A stretch of 64,000 bases of DNA from Buttiauxella ferragutiae (GTDB lineage: Bacteria > Pseudomonadota > Gammaproteobacteria > Enterobacterales > Enterobacteriaceae): assembly GCF_001654915.1 (NCBI RefSeq), contig NZ_LXEQ01000038.1; one strand, given 5' to 3'. The translations under genes were made by a program, and so were the position numbers. Under the pieces are notes generated by a model that saw only the letters and a list, made by a program, of their open reading frames with translations, searched no databases and had not been told where the DNA came from. Every line of letters starts with the position of its first letter. The first letter of the stretch is position 1. This document shows positions 8,181 to 17,180 of this stretch, piece by piece.

Positions 8181-9395
8181 TTACTGGTGGTAATGACCGA
8201 GGAAGCGACCAAACTTATTGATAGCCATATCCAGCTCATCAACGCGCGGTAAAGTCACGATACGCACATGATCAGGCCACGGCCAGTTAAACGCTGTTCC
8301 TTGAACTAACAGCACTTTTTCTTGCAACAAGAAATCCAGCACCATTTTTTGGTCGTCATGGATATTAAAGCGCTTAGCGTCAATTTTAGGGAACATATAC
8401 AGCGCACCGCGTGGTTTCACGCATGACACCCCGGGAATATCGTTTAGCAATTCCCATGCCCGGTTACGCTGTTCATACAGACGCCCACCCGGTGCAATAA
8501 ATTCGCTGATGCTTTGATAACCGCCAAGTGCGGTTTGAATGGAATGCTGTGCCGGAACGTTGGCACACAGGCGCATCGACGCCAGCATCTCCAGCCCTTC
8601 AATATAACCTTTCGCGTGTTTCTTCGGCCCATTCAGAACCATCCAGCCCTGGCGGAAACCGGCAACACGGTAAGTTTTCGACAAACCATTAAAGGTAATT
8701 GTCAGCAGATCTGGCGCGAGTGCTGCAATTGAATGGTGCTGGGCTTCGTCGTACAGAATCTTGTCGTAAATTTCATCCGCAAAAATAATCAAATTATGCT
8801 GGCGGGCGATTTCAACAATTTCCAGCAGCAGTTCTTTGGAATAGACCGCACCGGTAGGGTTGTTCGGGTTAATAATCACAATACCGCGGGTACGAGGTGT
8901 GATTTTAGAACGAATATCATCAAGGTCCGGGAACCAGTCGGACGACTCATCACATAAATAGTGAACAGCTTTGCCACTCGATAGTGAAACTGCGGCGGTC
9001 CATAAAGGATAATCAGGCGCAGGGACCAGCATCTCATCACCGCTGTTAAGCAATGCCTGCATAGATTGAACAATAAGTTCAGATACACCGTTACCGATGT
9101 AGATGTCTTCAACCGTCACATCCCGCATTTCACGTGCCTGATAATGCTGCATGATGGCTTTACGTGCGGAGTAGAGTCCTTTCGAGTCACAATACCCTTG
9201 CGCTGTAGGCAGGTTACGAATCACATCGACAAGGATCTCATCCGGGGCATCAAAGCCGAATGGCGCTGGGTTGCCAATATTCAGTTTGAGGACTTTGTTT
9301 CCTTCTTCTTCGAGGCGTTTCGCCTCTTTGAGAACCGGGCCACGGATGTCGTAACAGACGTTATCAAGTTTGCTGGATTTTTCGATTGGGGACAT
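8181..9395 (-). CDS. alaA: Alanine aminotransferase AlaA (glutamate-pyruvate transaminase)
   Basis: AlaA makes L-alanine from pyruvate with glutamate as amino donor, using PLP. The protein is 404 residues from MSPIEKSSKLDNVCYDIRG; an upstream ATG at 9422 would add nine residues not seen in the family, and the inner ATG has an AAGGTCAGG RBS, so I choose 9395. Class I aminotransferase features: YPLWTAAVSLS near 130, INPNNPTGAVYS near 185, FADEIYDKI near 215 (PLP-contacting Asp), SKTYRVAGFRQGW near 240 (Schiff-base Lys) and the substrate-binding Arg in WPDHVRIVTLPR near 378. Convergent gene arrangement and neighbours match E. coli yfbQ. Confidence 0.96.
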   Translation of the reverse strand: MSPIEKSSKLDNVCYDIRGPVLKEAKRLEEEGNKVLKLNIGNPAPFGFDAPDEILVDVIRNLPTAQGYCDSKGLYSARKAIMQHYQAREMRDVTVEDIYIGNGVSELIVQSMQALLNSGDEMLVPAPDYPLWTAAVSLSSGKAVHYLCDESSDWFPDLDDIRSKITPRTRGIVIINPNNPTGAVYSKELLLEIVEIARQHNLIIFADEIYDKILYDEAQHHSIAALAPDLLTITFNGLSKTYRVAGFRQGWMVLNGPKKHAKGYIEGLEMLASMRLCANVPAQHSIQTALGGYQSISEFIAPGGRLYEQRNRAWELLNDIPGVSCVKPRGALYMFPKIDAKRFNIHDDQKMVLDFLLQEKVLLVQGTAFNWPWPDHVRIVTLPRVDELDMAINKFGRFLGHYHQ

Positions 9396-10405
9396 GAACC
9401 TGACCTTAAATGTTAGCGCCACTTCCTGCCGTGGAAGCGACCAGGGAACAATGTACTCCTGCGCCGCACAGATTTGAAGGTTATCGAAGCGCCAAATAGT
9501 AATAAATCTTCAATTTTGAGAGTGGTAGTAAATTGCTGTTGAATAGTGATTTTGCAGGATTATATGTTGATGATCATATCAATATTGACCGAAAATATAG
9601 GTTATTGAGTTGCTTGCCATGGTAGTCACTGCGTTAATGCATAGAGTGCAGTCAGTCATGCTGACCGAAATGCGAATTATATTGAGTAATAGTTAAGGAA
9701 AATTGAATATTCATGCTTATGGTTAAATGAAGTGCATTAGTGCGAGTTAATAATATGTATATAAAAATAACCGAGTATGTGATTAATATAAACAAGGAAT
9801 ATAGTTAAATTGCTTCTCTTTTAGCTTGTAGAATTTTGGACATTTCTGCGAATAAGCTACTGATGAATGAATTAAAAAAGAGAATGAGATCGGATAATTC
9901 GCAACAAAAGTTATGGGATGGCGTGTTTTGCGGTAAGATACACTACTGAAAATGGTAGGTGGTTTTCGGTATAAATAACGCAACTCCATGTTTTATGGTG
10001 GGTTGGTTTGTCTGCGTTGTAGTGTGTCAATTGCCAGTACAATGAAGTGACTTAAAGAAAATCCCCATCCTGTTTACACTTGTTTCTGCTATGAGTTGAA
10101 TAAATAAAGCTCAGTACTGAAGTGGATTTACAATAATTACTCAGTTTTAATTTCAGTGACTAGTACGTTAAGACGAATGTTTGTATGTTGTTAACGACAG
10201 TATAATATCCCAGAAATACGTGCTTTGCATTATTGCTTCGCGTACCTCTGGCAGTATGAAAAATAAATAAGTCAGAACGGCTGTCAGGATGACGGTGCTC
10301 CCCTTCGGGAGGCGTTCTGTAAAAGGGAATTGCTTTATCTTTTTGATAAATCACAGCAATAAAACTAAGGCAGACTCGTAAGAGCAACCTGATAGTGAAA
10401 AAATT
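9396..10405. other. Long divergent non-coding region between alaA and lrhA
   Basis: About 1.0 kb without a credible gene. It is markedly AT-rich from 9490 to 10160, with many TATAAT-like words. Short open frames on the minus strand (9783-9989 and 10160-10522) lack family resemblance and the second overlaps lrhA, so I reject both. The region must carry the alaA promoter and the upstream control region of lrhA; E. coli has a similarly long lrhA upstream region. A structured hairpin near the lrhA start is listed separately. No small RNA could be identified with confidence. Confidence 0.7.
10273..10319 (+). promoter_or_regulatory. Structured hairpin in the lrhA leader
   Basis: Outer stem CAGAACG (10273-10279) / CGTTCTG (10313-10319) and inner stem CTCCC (10298-10302) / GGGAG (10307-10311) with a CTTC loop. 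No T run follows, so it is not a plain terminator. It lies 87 bp before the lrhA start and is probably in its 5' UTR; function is inferred only. Confidence 0.45.
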
Positions 10406-11341
10406 ATGATTAACGCAAATCGTCCGATACTCAATCTCGACCTCGATCTGCTCAGGACTTTTGTTGCCGTAGCGGATCTGAATACTTTTGCCGCTGCAGC
10501 CGTTGCGGTTTGCCGCACTCAATCGGCTGTAAGCCAGCAGATGCAGCGCCTTGAACAGTTAGTAGGAAAAGAGCTTTTTGCCCGTCATGGCCGTAATAAA
10601 CTGCTGACCGAGCACGGTATCCAGCTCCTTGGTTATGCGCGAAAGATTCTGCGTTTTAATGATGAAGCTTGTACTTCGCTAATGTTTAGTAATTTGCAGG
10701 GCGTATTAACGATTGGAGCATCTGATGAAACTGCAGATACCATCCTGCCGTTTCTGCTTAACCGGATAAGCTCGGTGTACCCTAAATTGGCGTTGGATGT
10801 GCGTGTTAAACGTAATCCGTTTATGGTTGAAATGCTTAATCAGCAGGAAGTGGATCTCGTCGTCACGACCTCGAAACCTGCGCATTTTGAATCCATTGTG
10901 TTACGGACTTCGCCAACTTTATGGTACTGCGCCGCTGATTACGTGTTCCAGAAAGGTGAAACGGTGCCTTTAGTGGTGCTCGATAACCCTAGCCCGTACC
11001 GTGACATGATGATTGAACAACTCAACGCTGCACGCATTCCGTGGCGTATTGCTTATGTTGCGTCAACACTTTCTGCTGTACGCGCTGCGGTAAAAGCCGG
11101 GTTGGGGATTACATCACGGCCTGTAGAAATGATGAGCCCAGAACTGCGCGTGCTTGGAGGTGCCGATGGTTTGCCAGCGATGCCTGATACGCAATACATG
11201 CTGTGCCGTAATTTGCAAACCACTAATGATTTAGCTCAGGCTATTTTCAGTGCGCTGGAAAACAACCCGAATCCATATCGTTACGTGGTTTCCTCAGACG
11301 AGGACGGCGATACCATGTTGATGGAAGGCGATTTCGAGTAA
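10406..11341 (+). CDS. lrhA: LysR-family regulator LrhA
   Basis: LrhA represses flhDC, and so motility and chemotaxis, as well as fim genes and RpoS translation in E. coli. The 311-residue product has an N-terminal winged helix-turn-helix (about 11-70; FVAVADLNTFAAAAVAVCRTQSAVSQQMQRLE in part, with the usual recognition helix SAVSQQMQRLE) and a C-terminal LysR substrate domain (about 95-290, beginning GVLTIGASDETAD). It sits between alaA and nuoA as in E. coli. The ATG at 10406 is weakly preceded by an RBS. The presence of a flagellar-class chemoreceptor in this window makes LrhA control of motility relevant to this organism, but that is inference. Confidence 0.95.
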   Translation: MINANRPILNLDLDLLRTFVAVADLNTFAAAAVAVCRTQSAVSQQMQRLEQLVGKELFARHGRNKLLTEHGIQLLGYARKILRFNDEACTSLMFSNLQGVLTIGASDETADTILPFLLNRISSVYPKLALDVRVKRNPFMVEMLNQQEVDLVVTTSKPAHFESIVLRTSPTLWYCAADYVFQKGETVPLVVLDNPSPYRDMMIEQLNAARIPWRIAYVASTLSAVRAAVKAGLGITSRPVEMMSPELRVLGGADGLPAMPDTQYMLCRNLQTTNDLAQAIFSALENNPNPYRYVVSSDEDGDTMLMEGDFE

Positions 11342-11354
11342 CGCATTCCCCGTC

Positions 11355-11465
11355 ATAATTCGAGTAGCAGGGGTGTTGGCTGCACTATTCGGCTCATCCA
11401 TGAGCCTCACCCCTTTGGGGCCACCGCAAGCGGCTCCCTTGCCGCCTACCTGCAACTCGAATTAT
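11355..11465. repeat. ERIC-family element with diverged centre, downstream of lrhA
   Basis: Terminal arms ATAATTCGAGTAGCAGG (11355-11371) and CCTGCAACTCGAATTAT (11449-11465) are complementary at 16 of 17 positions and match ERIC termini, as do the subterminal GGTGTTGGCTGC and CCGCCTA. The middle has independent hairpins, GGCTCAT/ATGAGCC (about 11390-11406) and CCCC/GGGG. It follows the lrhA stop by 13 bp and probably serves as the lrhA 3' hairpin. Confidence 0.8.
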
Positions 11466-12109
11466 TTAGGGGATGTAGCCGTCATACGGGTTTGTTAGTA
11501 ACAATTTATGAAATTCGAAAACAGGTCATTGAGCACTTTTTGGGTCTCAATGGCTTGTTTTTTAATCAGTGAACGTTAAGTTGACGGGTGTTTTGTAAAA
11601 ACACGTTTTAAAACAATCTACTTTACCTCCTCTTTGTCACCTGTCTTCTCCTGCTAGCCTACTAATCAACTCGTGTTTAATTGTTAAAAAATACGCTGCA
11701 ATGTTGTCATTTTTTGATATGAATTAACAGAAGCGTGTCTCAGATCAAGAAAATACTCCCTATAGGGGGGATGAATAGTTGAGAAATCCTGCCAAAATAG
11801 AGCAGCAGTTAATTTTTTCCTCCTTAACGGACACGATTCACCTTCATTAAAACCGAGTTAATAACTCGGCGTTACTAGCTTTTAAGGCACTTAATGTTAA
11901 TGAAGTTGGCTTCATGTAAATTAATGTGTGGATACTTTTGTTAAAGTTGACAAAAGGTTATAGAAAGGAGTAAAAAACCCCATCAATGTGCTGGTAAAGT
12001 TTTGATTCCGGCAGTTATTGTAAGGTTTATTGTTCCTCCCCATGAATCGATGTGGTGTTCATCTGCCAGCAAGAGCAGAGACTTTGGCGCCACTTTTGAT
12101 GAGTAAGCA
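11466..12109 (+). promoter_or_regulatory. nuo operon upstream control region
   Basis: About 640 bp without a gene, upstream of nuoA. In E. coli the matching region carries the main nuo promoter with ArcA, NarL, FNR and IHF control. Seen here: a perfect palindrome CCCTATAGGG at 11758-11767 within TACTCCC...GGGGGG, whose left half resembles a NarL heptamer (TACYYMT, six of seven), and TTAATTAA-like AT-rich stretches from 11810 to 11960. Assigning promoter hexamers would need transcript data. Confidence 0.5.
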
Positions 12110-12556
12110 ATGAGTATGTCAACATCCACTGAAGTTATCGCTCACCATTGGGCGTTCGCAGTCTTTCTTATTGTTGCCATAGGCCTGTGTTGCGTAATGC
12201 TTCTCGGGGCCTGGTTCCTTGGCGGGAGAGCTAAGGGTCGGCACAAAAACACTCCCTTCGAGTCAGGTATCGACTCAGTTGGTACAGCGCGCTTACGCCT
12301 ATCCGCTAAGTTCTACTTGGTTGCCATGTTCTTCGTCATCTTCGACGTGGAAGCCTTGTATCTCTACGCGTGGTCAGTGTCTATTCGTGAAAGCGGATGG
12401 GTAGGCTTCGTCGAGGCCGCAATTTTCATTTTTGTGCTACTGGCAGGCCTGGTGTATCTCGTGCGCATTGGCGCGCTTGATTGGACTCCCGCGCGTTCGC
12501 GTCGCGCCCATATCAACCCAGAAACCGACAGTATTACTAACCGTCATACGCAGTAA
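12110..12556 (+). CDS. nuoA: NADH-quinone oxidoreductase subunit A
   Basis: Membrane-arm subunit of complex I at the junction with the hydrophilic arm. The 148-residue product starts MSMSTSTEVIAHHWAFAVF and has three transmembrane segments (about 15-38, 68-88, 97-118), with the conserved loop FESGIDSVGTARLRLSAKFY between the first two, which lines the quinone site region with NuoB, NuoD and NuoH. First gene of the operon; 15 bp before nuoB. An alternative Met two codons in is possible but the first ATG is the family start. Confidence 0.97.
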   Translation: MSMSTSTEVIAHHWAFAVFLIVAIGLCCVMLLGAWFLGGRAKGRHKNTPFESGIDSVGTARLRLSAKFYLVAMFFVIFDVEALYLYAWSVSIRESGWVGFVEAAIFIFVLLAGLVYLVRIGALDWTPARSRRAHINPETDSITNRHTQ

Positions 12557-12571
12557 AAATGAGGCAATAAG

Positions 12572-13246
12572 ATGGACTATACGCTCACCCGCATAGACCC
12601 CGACGGTGAGAACGACCGTTACCCCCTGCAAAAACAGGAGATCGTGACCGATCCCCTTGATCAAGAAATCAACCGTAGCGTGTACATGGGCAAGCTCGAA
12701 CATGCCATGCACGATATGGTGAACTGGGGGCGTAAAAACTCAATTTGGCCTTATAACTTTGGCCTTTCTTGCTGCTACGTTGAGATGGTGACCTCGTTTA
12801 CCGCGGTTCATGACGTGGCACGTTTTGGTGCCGAAGTACTGCGTGCATCTCCGCGTCAGGCCGACCTGATGGTGATTGCAGGAACCTGCTTTACCAAAAT
12901 GGCTCCCGTTATTCAGCGCCTTTACGATCAAATGCTTGAGCCAAAATGGGTGATCTCGATGGGTGCCTGCGCTAACTCCGGCGGCATGTACGACATCTAC
13001 TCTGTGGTACAAGGCGTGGATAAATTCCTGCCTGTGGATGTTTACATCCCTGGTTGCCCACCGCGCCCGGAAGCTTACATGCAGGCTCTGATGCTGCTGC
13101 AAGAATCCATTGGCAAAGAGCGTCGTCCATTGTCCTGGGTTGTTGGCGATCAAGGTGTTTATCGCGCCAACATGCAGTCAGAACGTGAACGTAAACGTGG
13201 CGAGCGTATCGCTGTCACCAACTTGCGGACACCAGACGAGATTTAA
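12572..13246 (+). CDS. nuoB: NADH-quinone oxidoreductase subunit B (N2 cluster)
   Basis: NuoB holds [4Fe-4S] cluster N2, the last electron carrier before ubiquinone. The 224-residue product has ligand cysteines Cys67 and Cys68 (GLSCCYVEM), Cys133 (MGACANSGG) and Cys162 (YIPGCPPRPEAY), each shifted by four from E. coli numbering because of a slightly longer N-terminus. The C-terminal tail is charged. An 89-bp gap separates it from nuoC, longer than most gaps in the operon, as also known in E. coli. Confidence 0.98.
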   Translation: MDYTLTRIDPDGENDRYPLQKQEIVTDPLDQEINRSVYMGKLEHAMHDMVNWGRKNSIWPYNFGLSCCYVEMVTSFTAVHDVARFGAEVLRASPRQADLMVIAGTCFTKMAPVIQRLYDQMLEPKWVISMGACANSGGMYDIYSVVQGVDKFLPVDVYIPGCPPRPEAYMQALMLLQESIGKERRPLSWVVGDQGVYRANMQSERERKRGERIAVTNLRTPDEI

Positions 13247-13335
13247 TATGCGCCTGTGGGCAGTGTGAGTTTACTTCGCATATCAATAATACTAGCGCGA
13301 AGCCACTGCTGACAGTCACCACAGTACCATTTGCA

Positions 13336-15147
13336 ATGGTGAGAATTATGACCGATTTAACTGCGCATGATGCCAACCAGGAAGCCTGGCAAACCCGTGA
13401 CCATTTAGATGATCCGGTAATTGGCGAACTGCGTAACCGTTTTGGGCCGGATGCCTTCACTGTTCAGCCAACCCGCACTGGTGTTCCGGTGGTCTGGGTT
13501 AAGCGAGAGCAATTACTCGAAGCAGTCGATTTCTTAAAGAAACTTCCGAAGCCCTATGTCATGTTGTTCGACTTACACGGCATGGATGAACGTCTTCGTA
13601 CTCACCGCAACGGTTTACCGGCTGCGGATTTTTCCGTTTTCTACCACCTGATTTCTATCGATCGCAACCGCGATATCATGCTCAAGGTGGCGCTGTCTGA
13701 AAACGATCTGAATGTACCGACAATCACCAAACTTTTCCCGAATGCCAACTGGTATGAGCGTGAAACCTGGGAAATGTTTGGCATTACCTTTAATGGTCAC
13801 CCGCACCTGACGCGCATCATGATGCCGCCAACGTGGGAAGGCCATCCGCTGCGTAAAGATTATCCGGCGCGTGCCACCGAATTCGATCCGTTTGAATTGA
13901 CCAAACAGAAAGAAGACCTCGAGATGGAAGCGCTGACCTTCAAGCCTGAAGAGTGGGGCATGAAGCGCAGCAGCGAGCATGAAGATTTCATGTTCCTGAA
14001 CCTCGGTCCAAACCACCCATCCGCGCACGGTGCATTCCGTATCGTTCTGCAACTCGACGGTGAAGAGATTGTCGACTGCGTACCGGACATCGGTTACCAC
14101 CACCGTGGTGCTGAGAAAATGGGCGAGCGTCAGTCCTGGCACAGCTACATTCCGTATACCGACCGTATCGAATATCTCGGCGGTTGCGTAAACGAAATGC
14201 CATACGTGCTAGCGGTTGAAAAACTGGCGGGTATCAAGGTTCCTGAACGTGTAGACGTTATCCGCGTCATGCTGTCTGAACTGTTCCGTATCAACAGCCA
14301 CCTGCTGTACATCTCCACGTTTATTCAGGACGTGGGCGCGATGACTCCGGTGTTCTTCGCCTTTACCGACCGTCAGAAAATTTATGACCTGGTTGAAGCG
14401 ATTACCGGTTTCCGTATGCACCCGGCCTGGTTCCGTATCGGCGGTGTGGCTCACGACTTACCAAACGGTTGGGAACGTCTGCTCAAAGAGTTCCTCGACT
14501 GGATGCCAAAACGTCTGGATTCCTACGAGAAAGCTGCGCTGCGTAACACCATCCTGAAAGGTCGTTCTCAGGGCGTTGCTGCCTATGGCAAGAAAGAAGC
14601 GCTGGAGTGGGGCACCACCGGTGCTGGCTTGCGCGCAACGGGCGTTGACTTCGATATCCGTAAAGCTCGCCCTTACTCTGGTTATGAAAACTTCGACTTC
14701 GAAATCCCGGTCGGCGGTGGCGTCAGTGACTGCTACACCCGCGTGATGTTGAAAGTTGAAGAGCTTCGCCAGAGCTTGCGCATTCTTGACCAGTGTCTGA
14801 AAAACATGCCTGCTGGCCCGTTCAAAGCTGACCATCCGCTGACAACGCCGCCGCCGAAAGAGCGCACGCTGCAGCATATCGAAACCCTGATCACTCACTT
14901 CCTGCAAGTTTCGTGGGGCCCGGTGATGCCGGCTAACGAATCCTTCCAGATGATTGAAGCGACGAAAGGGATTAACAGTTACTACCTGACCAGCGACGGC
15001 AGCACCATGAGCTACCGTACCCGTATTCGTACTCCGAGCTTTGCGCACTTGCAGCAAATCCCGTCGGCGATTCGCGGCAGCCTGGTTTCTGACCTGATTG
15101 TCTATCTGGGTAGTATCGATTTTGTAATGTCTGATGTGGATCGCTAA
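13336..15147 (+). CDS. nuoC: NADH-quinone oxidoreductase fused subunits C and D
   Basis: Fused NuoCD of 603 residues, as typical for enteric bacteria. The N-terminal NuoC part (about 35-180) includes RHPNANWYERETWEMFGI-like sequence and HPHLTRIMMP; the NuoD part (about 210-603) holds LGPNHPSAHGAFR, where His and neighbours bind the quinone head, and the conserved GGVAHDLP. The reaction centre passes electrons from N2 to ubiquinone. ATG at 13336 gives the family's MV...MTDLTA N-terminus; a Met five codons later (13348) is an alternative. Followed by nuoE after 2 bp. Confidence 0.98.
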   Translation: MVRIMTDLTAHDANQEAWQTRDHLDDPVIGELRNRFGPDAFTVQPTRTGVPVVWVKREQLLEAVDFLKKLPKPYVMLFDLHGMDERLRTHRNGLPAADFSVFYHLISIDRNRDIMLKVALSENDLNVPTITKLFPNANWYERETWEMFGITFNGHPHLTRIMMPPTWEGHPLRKDYPARATEFDPFELTKQKEDLEMEALTFKPEEWGMKRSSEHEDFMFLNLGPNHPSAHGAFRIVLQLDGEEIVDCVPDIGYHHRGAEKMGERQSWHSYIPYTDRIEYLGGCVNEMPYVLAVEKLAGIKVPERVDVIRVMLSELFRINSHLLYISTFIQDVGAMTPVFFAFTDRQKIYDLVEAITGFRMHPAWFRIGGVAHDLPNGWERLLKEFLDWMPKRLDSYEKAALRNTILKGRSQGVAAYGKKEALEWGTTGAGLRATGVDFDIRKARPYSGYENFDFEIPVGGGVSDCYTRVMLKVEELRQSLRILDQCLKNMPAGPFKADHPLTTPPPKERTLQHIETLITHFLQVSWGPVMPANESFQMIEATKGINSYYLTSDGSTMSYRTRIRTPSFAHLQQIPSAIRGSLVSDLIVYLGSIDFVMSDVDR

Positions 15148-15149
15148 CT

Positions 15150-15650
15150 ATGCACGATAAACAACAACCCCAGGCAGAAGCCTTTGAGCTGAGTCAATTC
15201 GAGCGTGATGCGATTGAGCACGAAAAACATCATTACGAAGATGCTCGCGCAGCGTCTATCGAAGCGCTGAAGATTGTTCAGAAGCAGCGTGGCTGGGTGC
15301 CTGACGGCGCGATTTATGCCATCGCTGAAGTTCTGGGCATTCCAGCCAGCGACGTAGAAGGTGTTGCCACATTCTACAGCCAGATTTTCCGCCAGCCGGT
15401 AGGCCGCCACGTTATTCGCTATTGCGATAGCGTGGTTTGCCACATTACGGGCTACCAGGGCATTCAGTCGGCAATCGAAGCAAAACTGGACATCAAACCG
15501 GGTCAAACCACGTTTGATGGTCGCTTTACCCTGCTGCCAACCTGCTGTCTGGGTAACTGCGATAAAGGGCCGACCATGATGATTGATGAGGACACTCACA
15601 GCCATCTGACGCCGGAAGCGATCCCTGACTTGCTGGAGCAGTACAAATGA
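15150..15650 (+). CDS. nuoE: NADH-quinone oxidoreductase subunit E (N1a cluster)
   Basis: Peripheral-arm subunit with the [2Fe-2S] cluster N1a, next to the FMN site. The 166-residue product has the four thioredoxin-like-fold ligands Cys92 and Cys97 (YCDSVVCHIT) and Cys133 and Cys137 (TCCLGNCDKGP). It starts 2 bp after nuoCD and its last four bases overlap the nuoF ATG, implying translational coupling. Length matches E. coli exactly. Confidence 0.98.
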   Translation: MHDKQQPQAEAFELSQFERDAIEHEKHHYEDARAASIEALKIVQKQRGWVPDGAIYAIAEVLGIPASDVEGVATFYSQIFRQPVGRHVIRYCDSVVCHITGYQGIQSAIEAKLDIKPGQTTFDGRFTLLPTCCLGNCDKGPTMMIDEDTHSHLTPEAIPDLLEQYK

Positions 15651-16987
15651 AAACCGTTATTCCTACTGCCGAAACCCATCCGCTGACCTGGCGGCTGCGT
15701 GATGACAAACAGCCGGTCTGGCTGGATGAATATCGCAGCAAAAACGGCTACGAGGGTGCTCGTCTTGCGCTGACTGGCCTGGCACCGGATGAAGTCGTTA
15801 ATCGTGTTAAAGACTCTGGCCTGAAAGGGCGCGGCGGTGCGGGCTTCTCCACCGGTCTGAAGTGGAGCCTGATGCCGAAAGACGAGTCCATGAACATCCG
15901 TTACCTGCTGTGTAATGCCGATGAAATGGAACCGGGTACTTATAAAGACCGTTTGCTGATGGAGCAACTGCCACACCTGTTGGTGGAAGGCATGCTGATT
16001 TCTGCATTCGCCCTGAAAGCTTACCGCGGTTACATCTTCCTGCGCGGCGAGTATATCGAAGCGGCTGTGCATCTGCGCCGCGCGATTGCTGAGGCGACCG
16101 AAGCGGGACTGCTGGGCAAAAACATTCTCGGTTCTGGTTTTGATTTTGAGCTGATCGTGCACACCGGTGCCGGGCGTTATATCTGTGGTGAAGAAACCGC
16201 GCTGATTAACTCCCTGGAAGGCCGCCGTGCGAACCCACGTTCAAAACCCCCATTCCCTGCTTCAAGCGGCGTGTGGGGTAAACCAACGTGTGTAAACAAC
16301 GTTGAAACCCTGTGCAACGTGCCAGCGATTCTGGCCAACGGCGTGGAGTGGTATCAAGGCATTTCGACCAGCAAAGATGCTGGCACCAAGCTGATGGGCT
16401 TCTCTGGTCGTGTGAAAAACCCAGGCGTTTGGGAGTTACCGTTCGGTACCACCGCGCGTGAAATTCTCGAAGATTACGCTGGTGGCATGCGCGATGGCCT
16501 GAAATTCAAAGCCTGGCAGCCGGGTGGGGCAGGGACGGATTTCCTGACCGAATCACACCTTGATCTGCCGATGGAATTCGAAAGCATTGGTAAAGCGGGT
16601 AGCCGTTTAGGTACCGCACTGGCGATGGCCGTAGACCATGAAATTGGTATGGTGCCGCTGGTTCGTAACCTGGAAGAGTTCTTCTCCCGTGAATCGTGCG
16701 GCTGGTGTACACCTTGCCGTGACGGTCTGCCGTGGAGCGTGAAAATACTGCGTGCGCTGGAACGTGGCGAAGGCCAGCCTGGGGATATCGAGACACTTGA
16801 GCAACTGTGTCGTTTCCTTGGGCCAGGTAAAACCTTCTGTGCGCATGCGCCAGGTGCGGTTGAGCCATTGCAGAGCGCGATTAAATATTTCCGCGAAGAA
16901 TTCGAAGCAGGCATTGCCAAACAAGATTTCGGTAACACCCGTGCCATTACGGGCATTCAGCCGAACTTGTTAAAAGCGCGCTGGTAA
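15647..16987 (+). CDS. nuoF: NADH-quinone oxidoreductase subunit F (NADH and FMN site)
   Basis: Catalytic NADH dehydrogenase subunit. The 446-residue product shows the FMN/NADH glycine-rich segment GLKGRGGAGFSTGLKW near residues 60-75, the conserved NADEMEPGTYKDR near 90-104, the GRYICGEETALINSLEG flavin region near 175-190 and the N3 [4Fe-4S] ligands in ESCGWCTPCRDG near 350 with a further Cys in GKTFCAHAPG near 398. It overlaps nuoE by four bases. It is separated from nuoG by 193 bp containing an ERIC element, which is unusual for this tight operon. Confidence 0.98.
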   Translation: MKTVIPTAETHPLTWRLRDDKQPVWLDEYRSKNGYEGARLALTGLAPDEVVNRVKDSGLKGRGGAGFSTGLKWSLMPKDESMNIRYLLCNADEMEPGTYKDRLLMEQLPHLLVEGMLISAFALKAYRGYIFLRGEYIEAAVHLRRAIAEATEAGLLGKNILGSGFDFELIVHTGAGRYICGEETALINSLEGRRANPRSKPPFPASSGVWGKPTCVNNVETLCNVPAILANGVEWYQGISTSKDAGTKLMGFSGRVKNPGVWELPFGTTAREILEDYAGGMRDGLKFKAWQPGGAGTDFLTESHLDLPMEFESIGKAGSRLGTALAMAVDHEIGMVPLVRNLEEFFSRESCGWCTPCRDGLPWSVKILRALERGEGQPGDIETLEQLCRFLGPGKTFCAHAPGAVEPLQSAIKYFREEFEAGIAKQDFGNTRAITGIQPNLLKARW

Positions 16988-17030
16988 CACCTGACAACAA
17001 GTTTGCAGGTTATAAAATTTTATAATTAAT

Positions 17031-17169
17031 GCCTGAAAAGTAATCAAGAATTTCGCACTGAGGCAAGGCGGCAAAGGAGTGAATCCCTGGGAGTTTAGTT
17101 AACTAAATGACCAGGGTGAGCGAGAGAAGCCAACGCAGTCGCAGTGTGAAAGACGAAGATTATTCAGGC
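17031..17169. repeat. ERIC element inside the nuo operon, between nuoF and nuoG
   Basis: The centre reads GTGAATCCCTGGGAGTTTAG / CTAAATGACCAGGGTGAGCG, closely matching the two core arms of ERIC on which the classic ERIC1R and ERIC2 PCR primers are based. The whole unit is symmetric about position 17100/17101 (perfect core TTTAGTTAACTAAA), and the ends GCCTGAA and TAATC near 17031-17045 pair with GATTATTCAGGC at 17158-17169. Length is about 139 bp against about 127 for a standard ERIC. It ends 11 bp before the nuoG ATG, so the nuo mRNA carries this long hairpin. Confidence 0.9.
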
Positions 17170-17180
17170 CAACTGGAAGC

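Noticed and set aside
10160..10522. 120-codon minus-strand frame in the alaA-lrhA gap
   Set aside because: Overlaps the lrhA coding start on the other strand and has no coding character.
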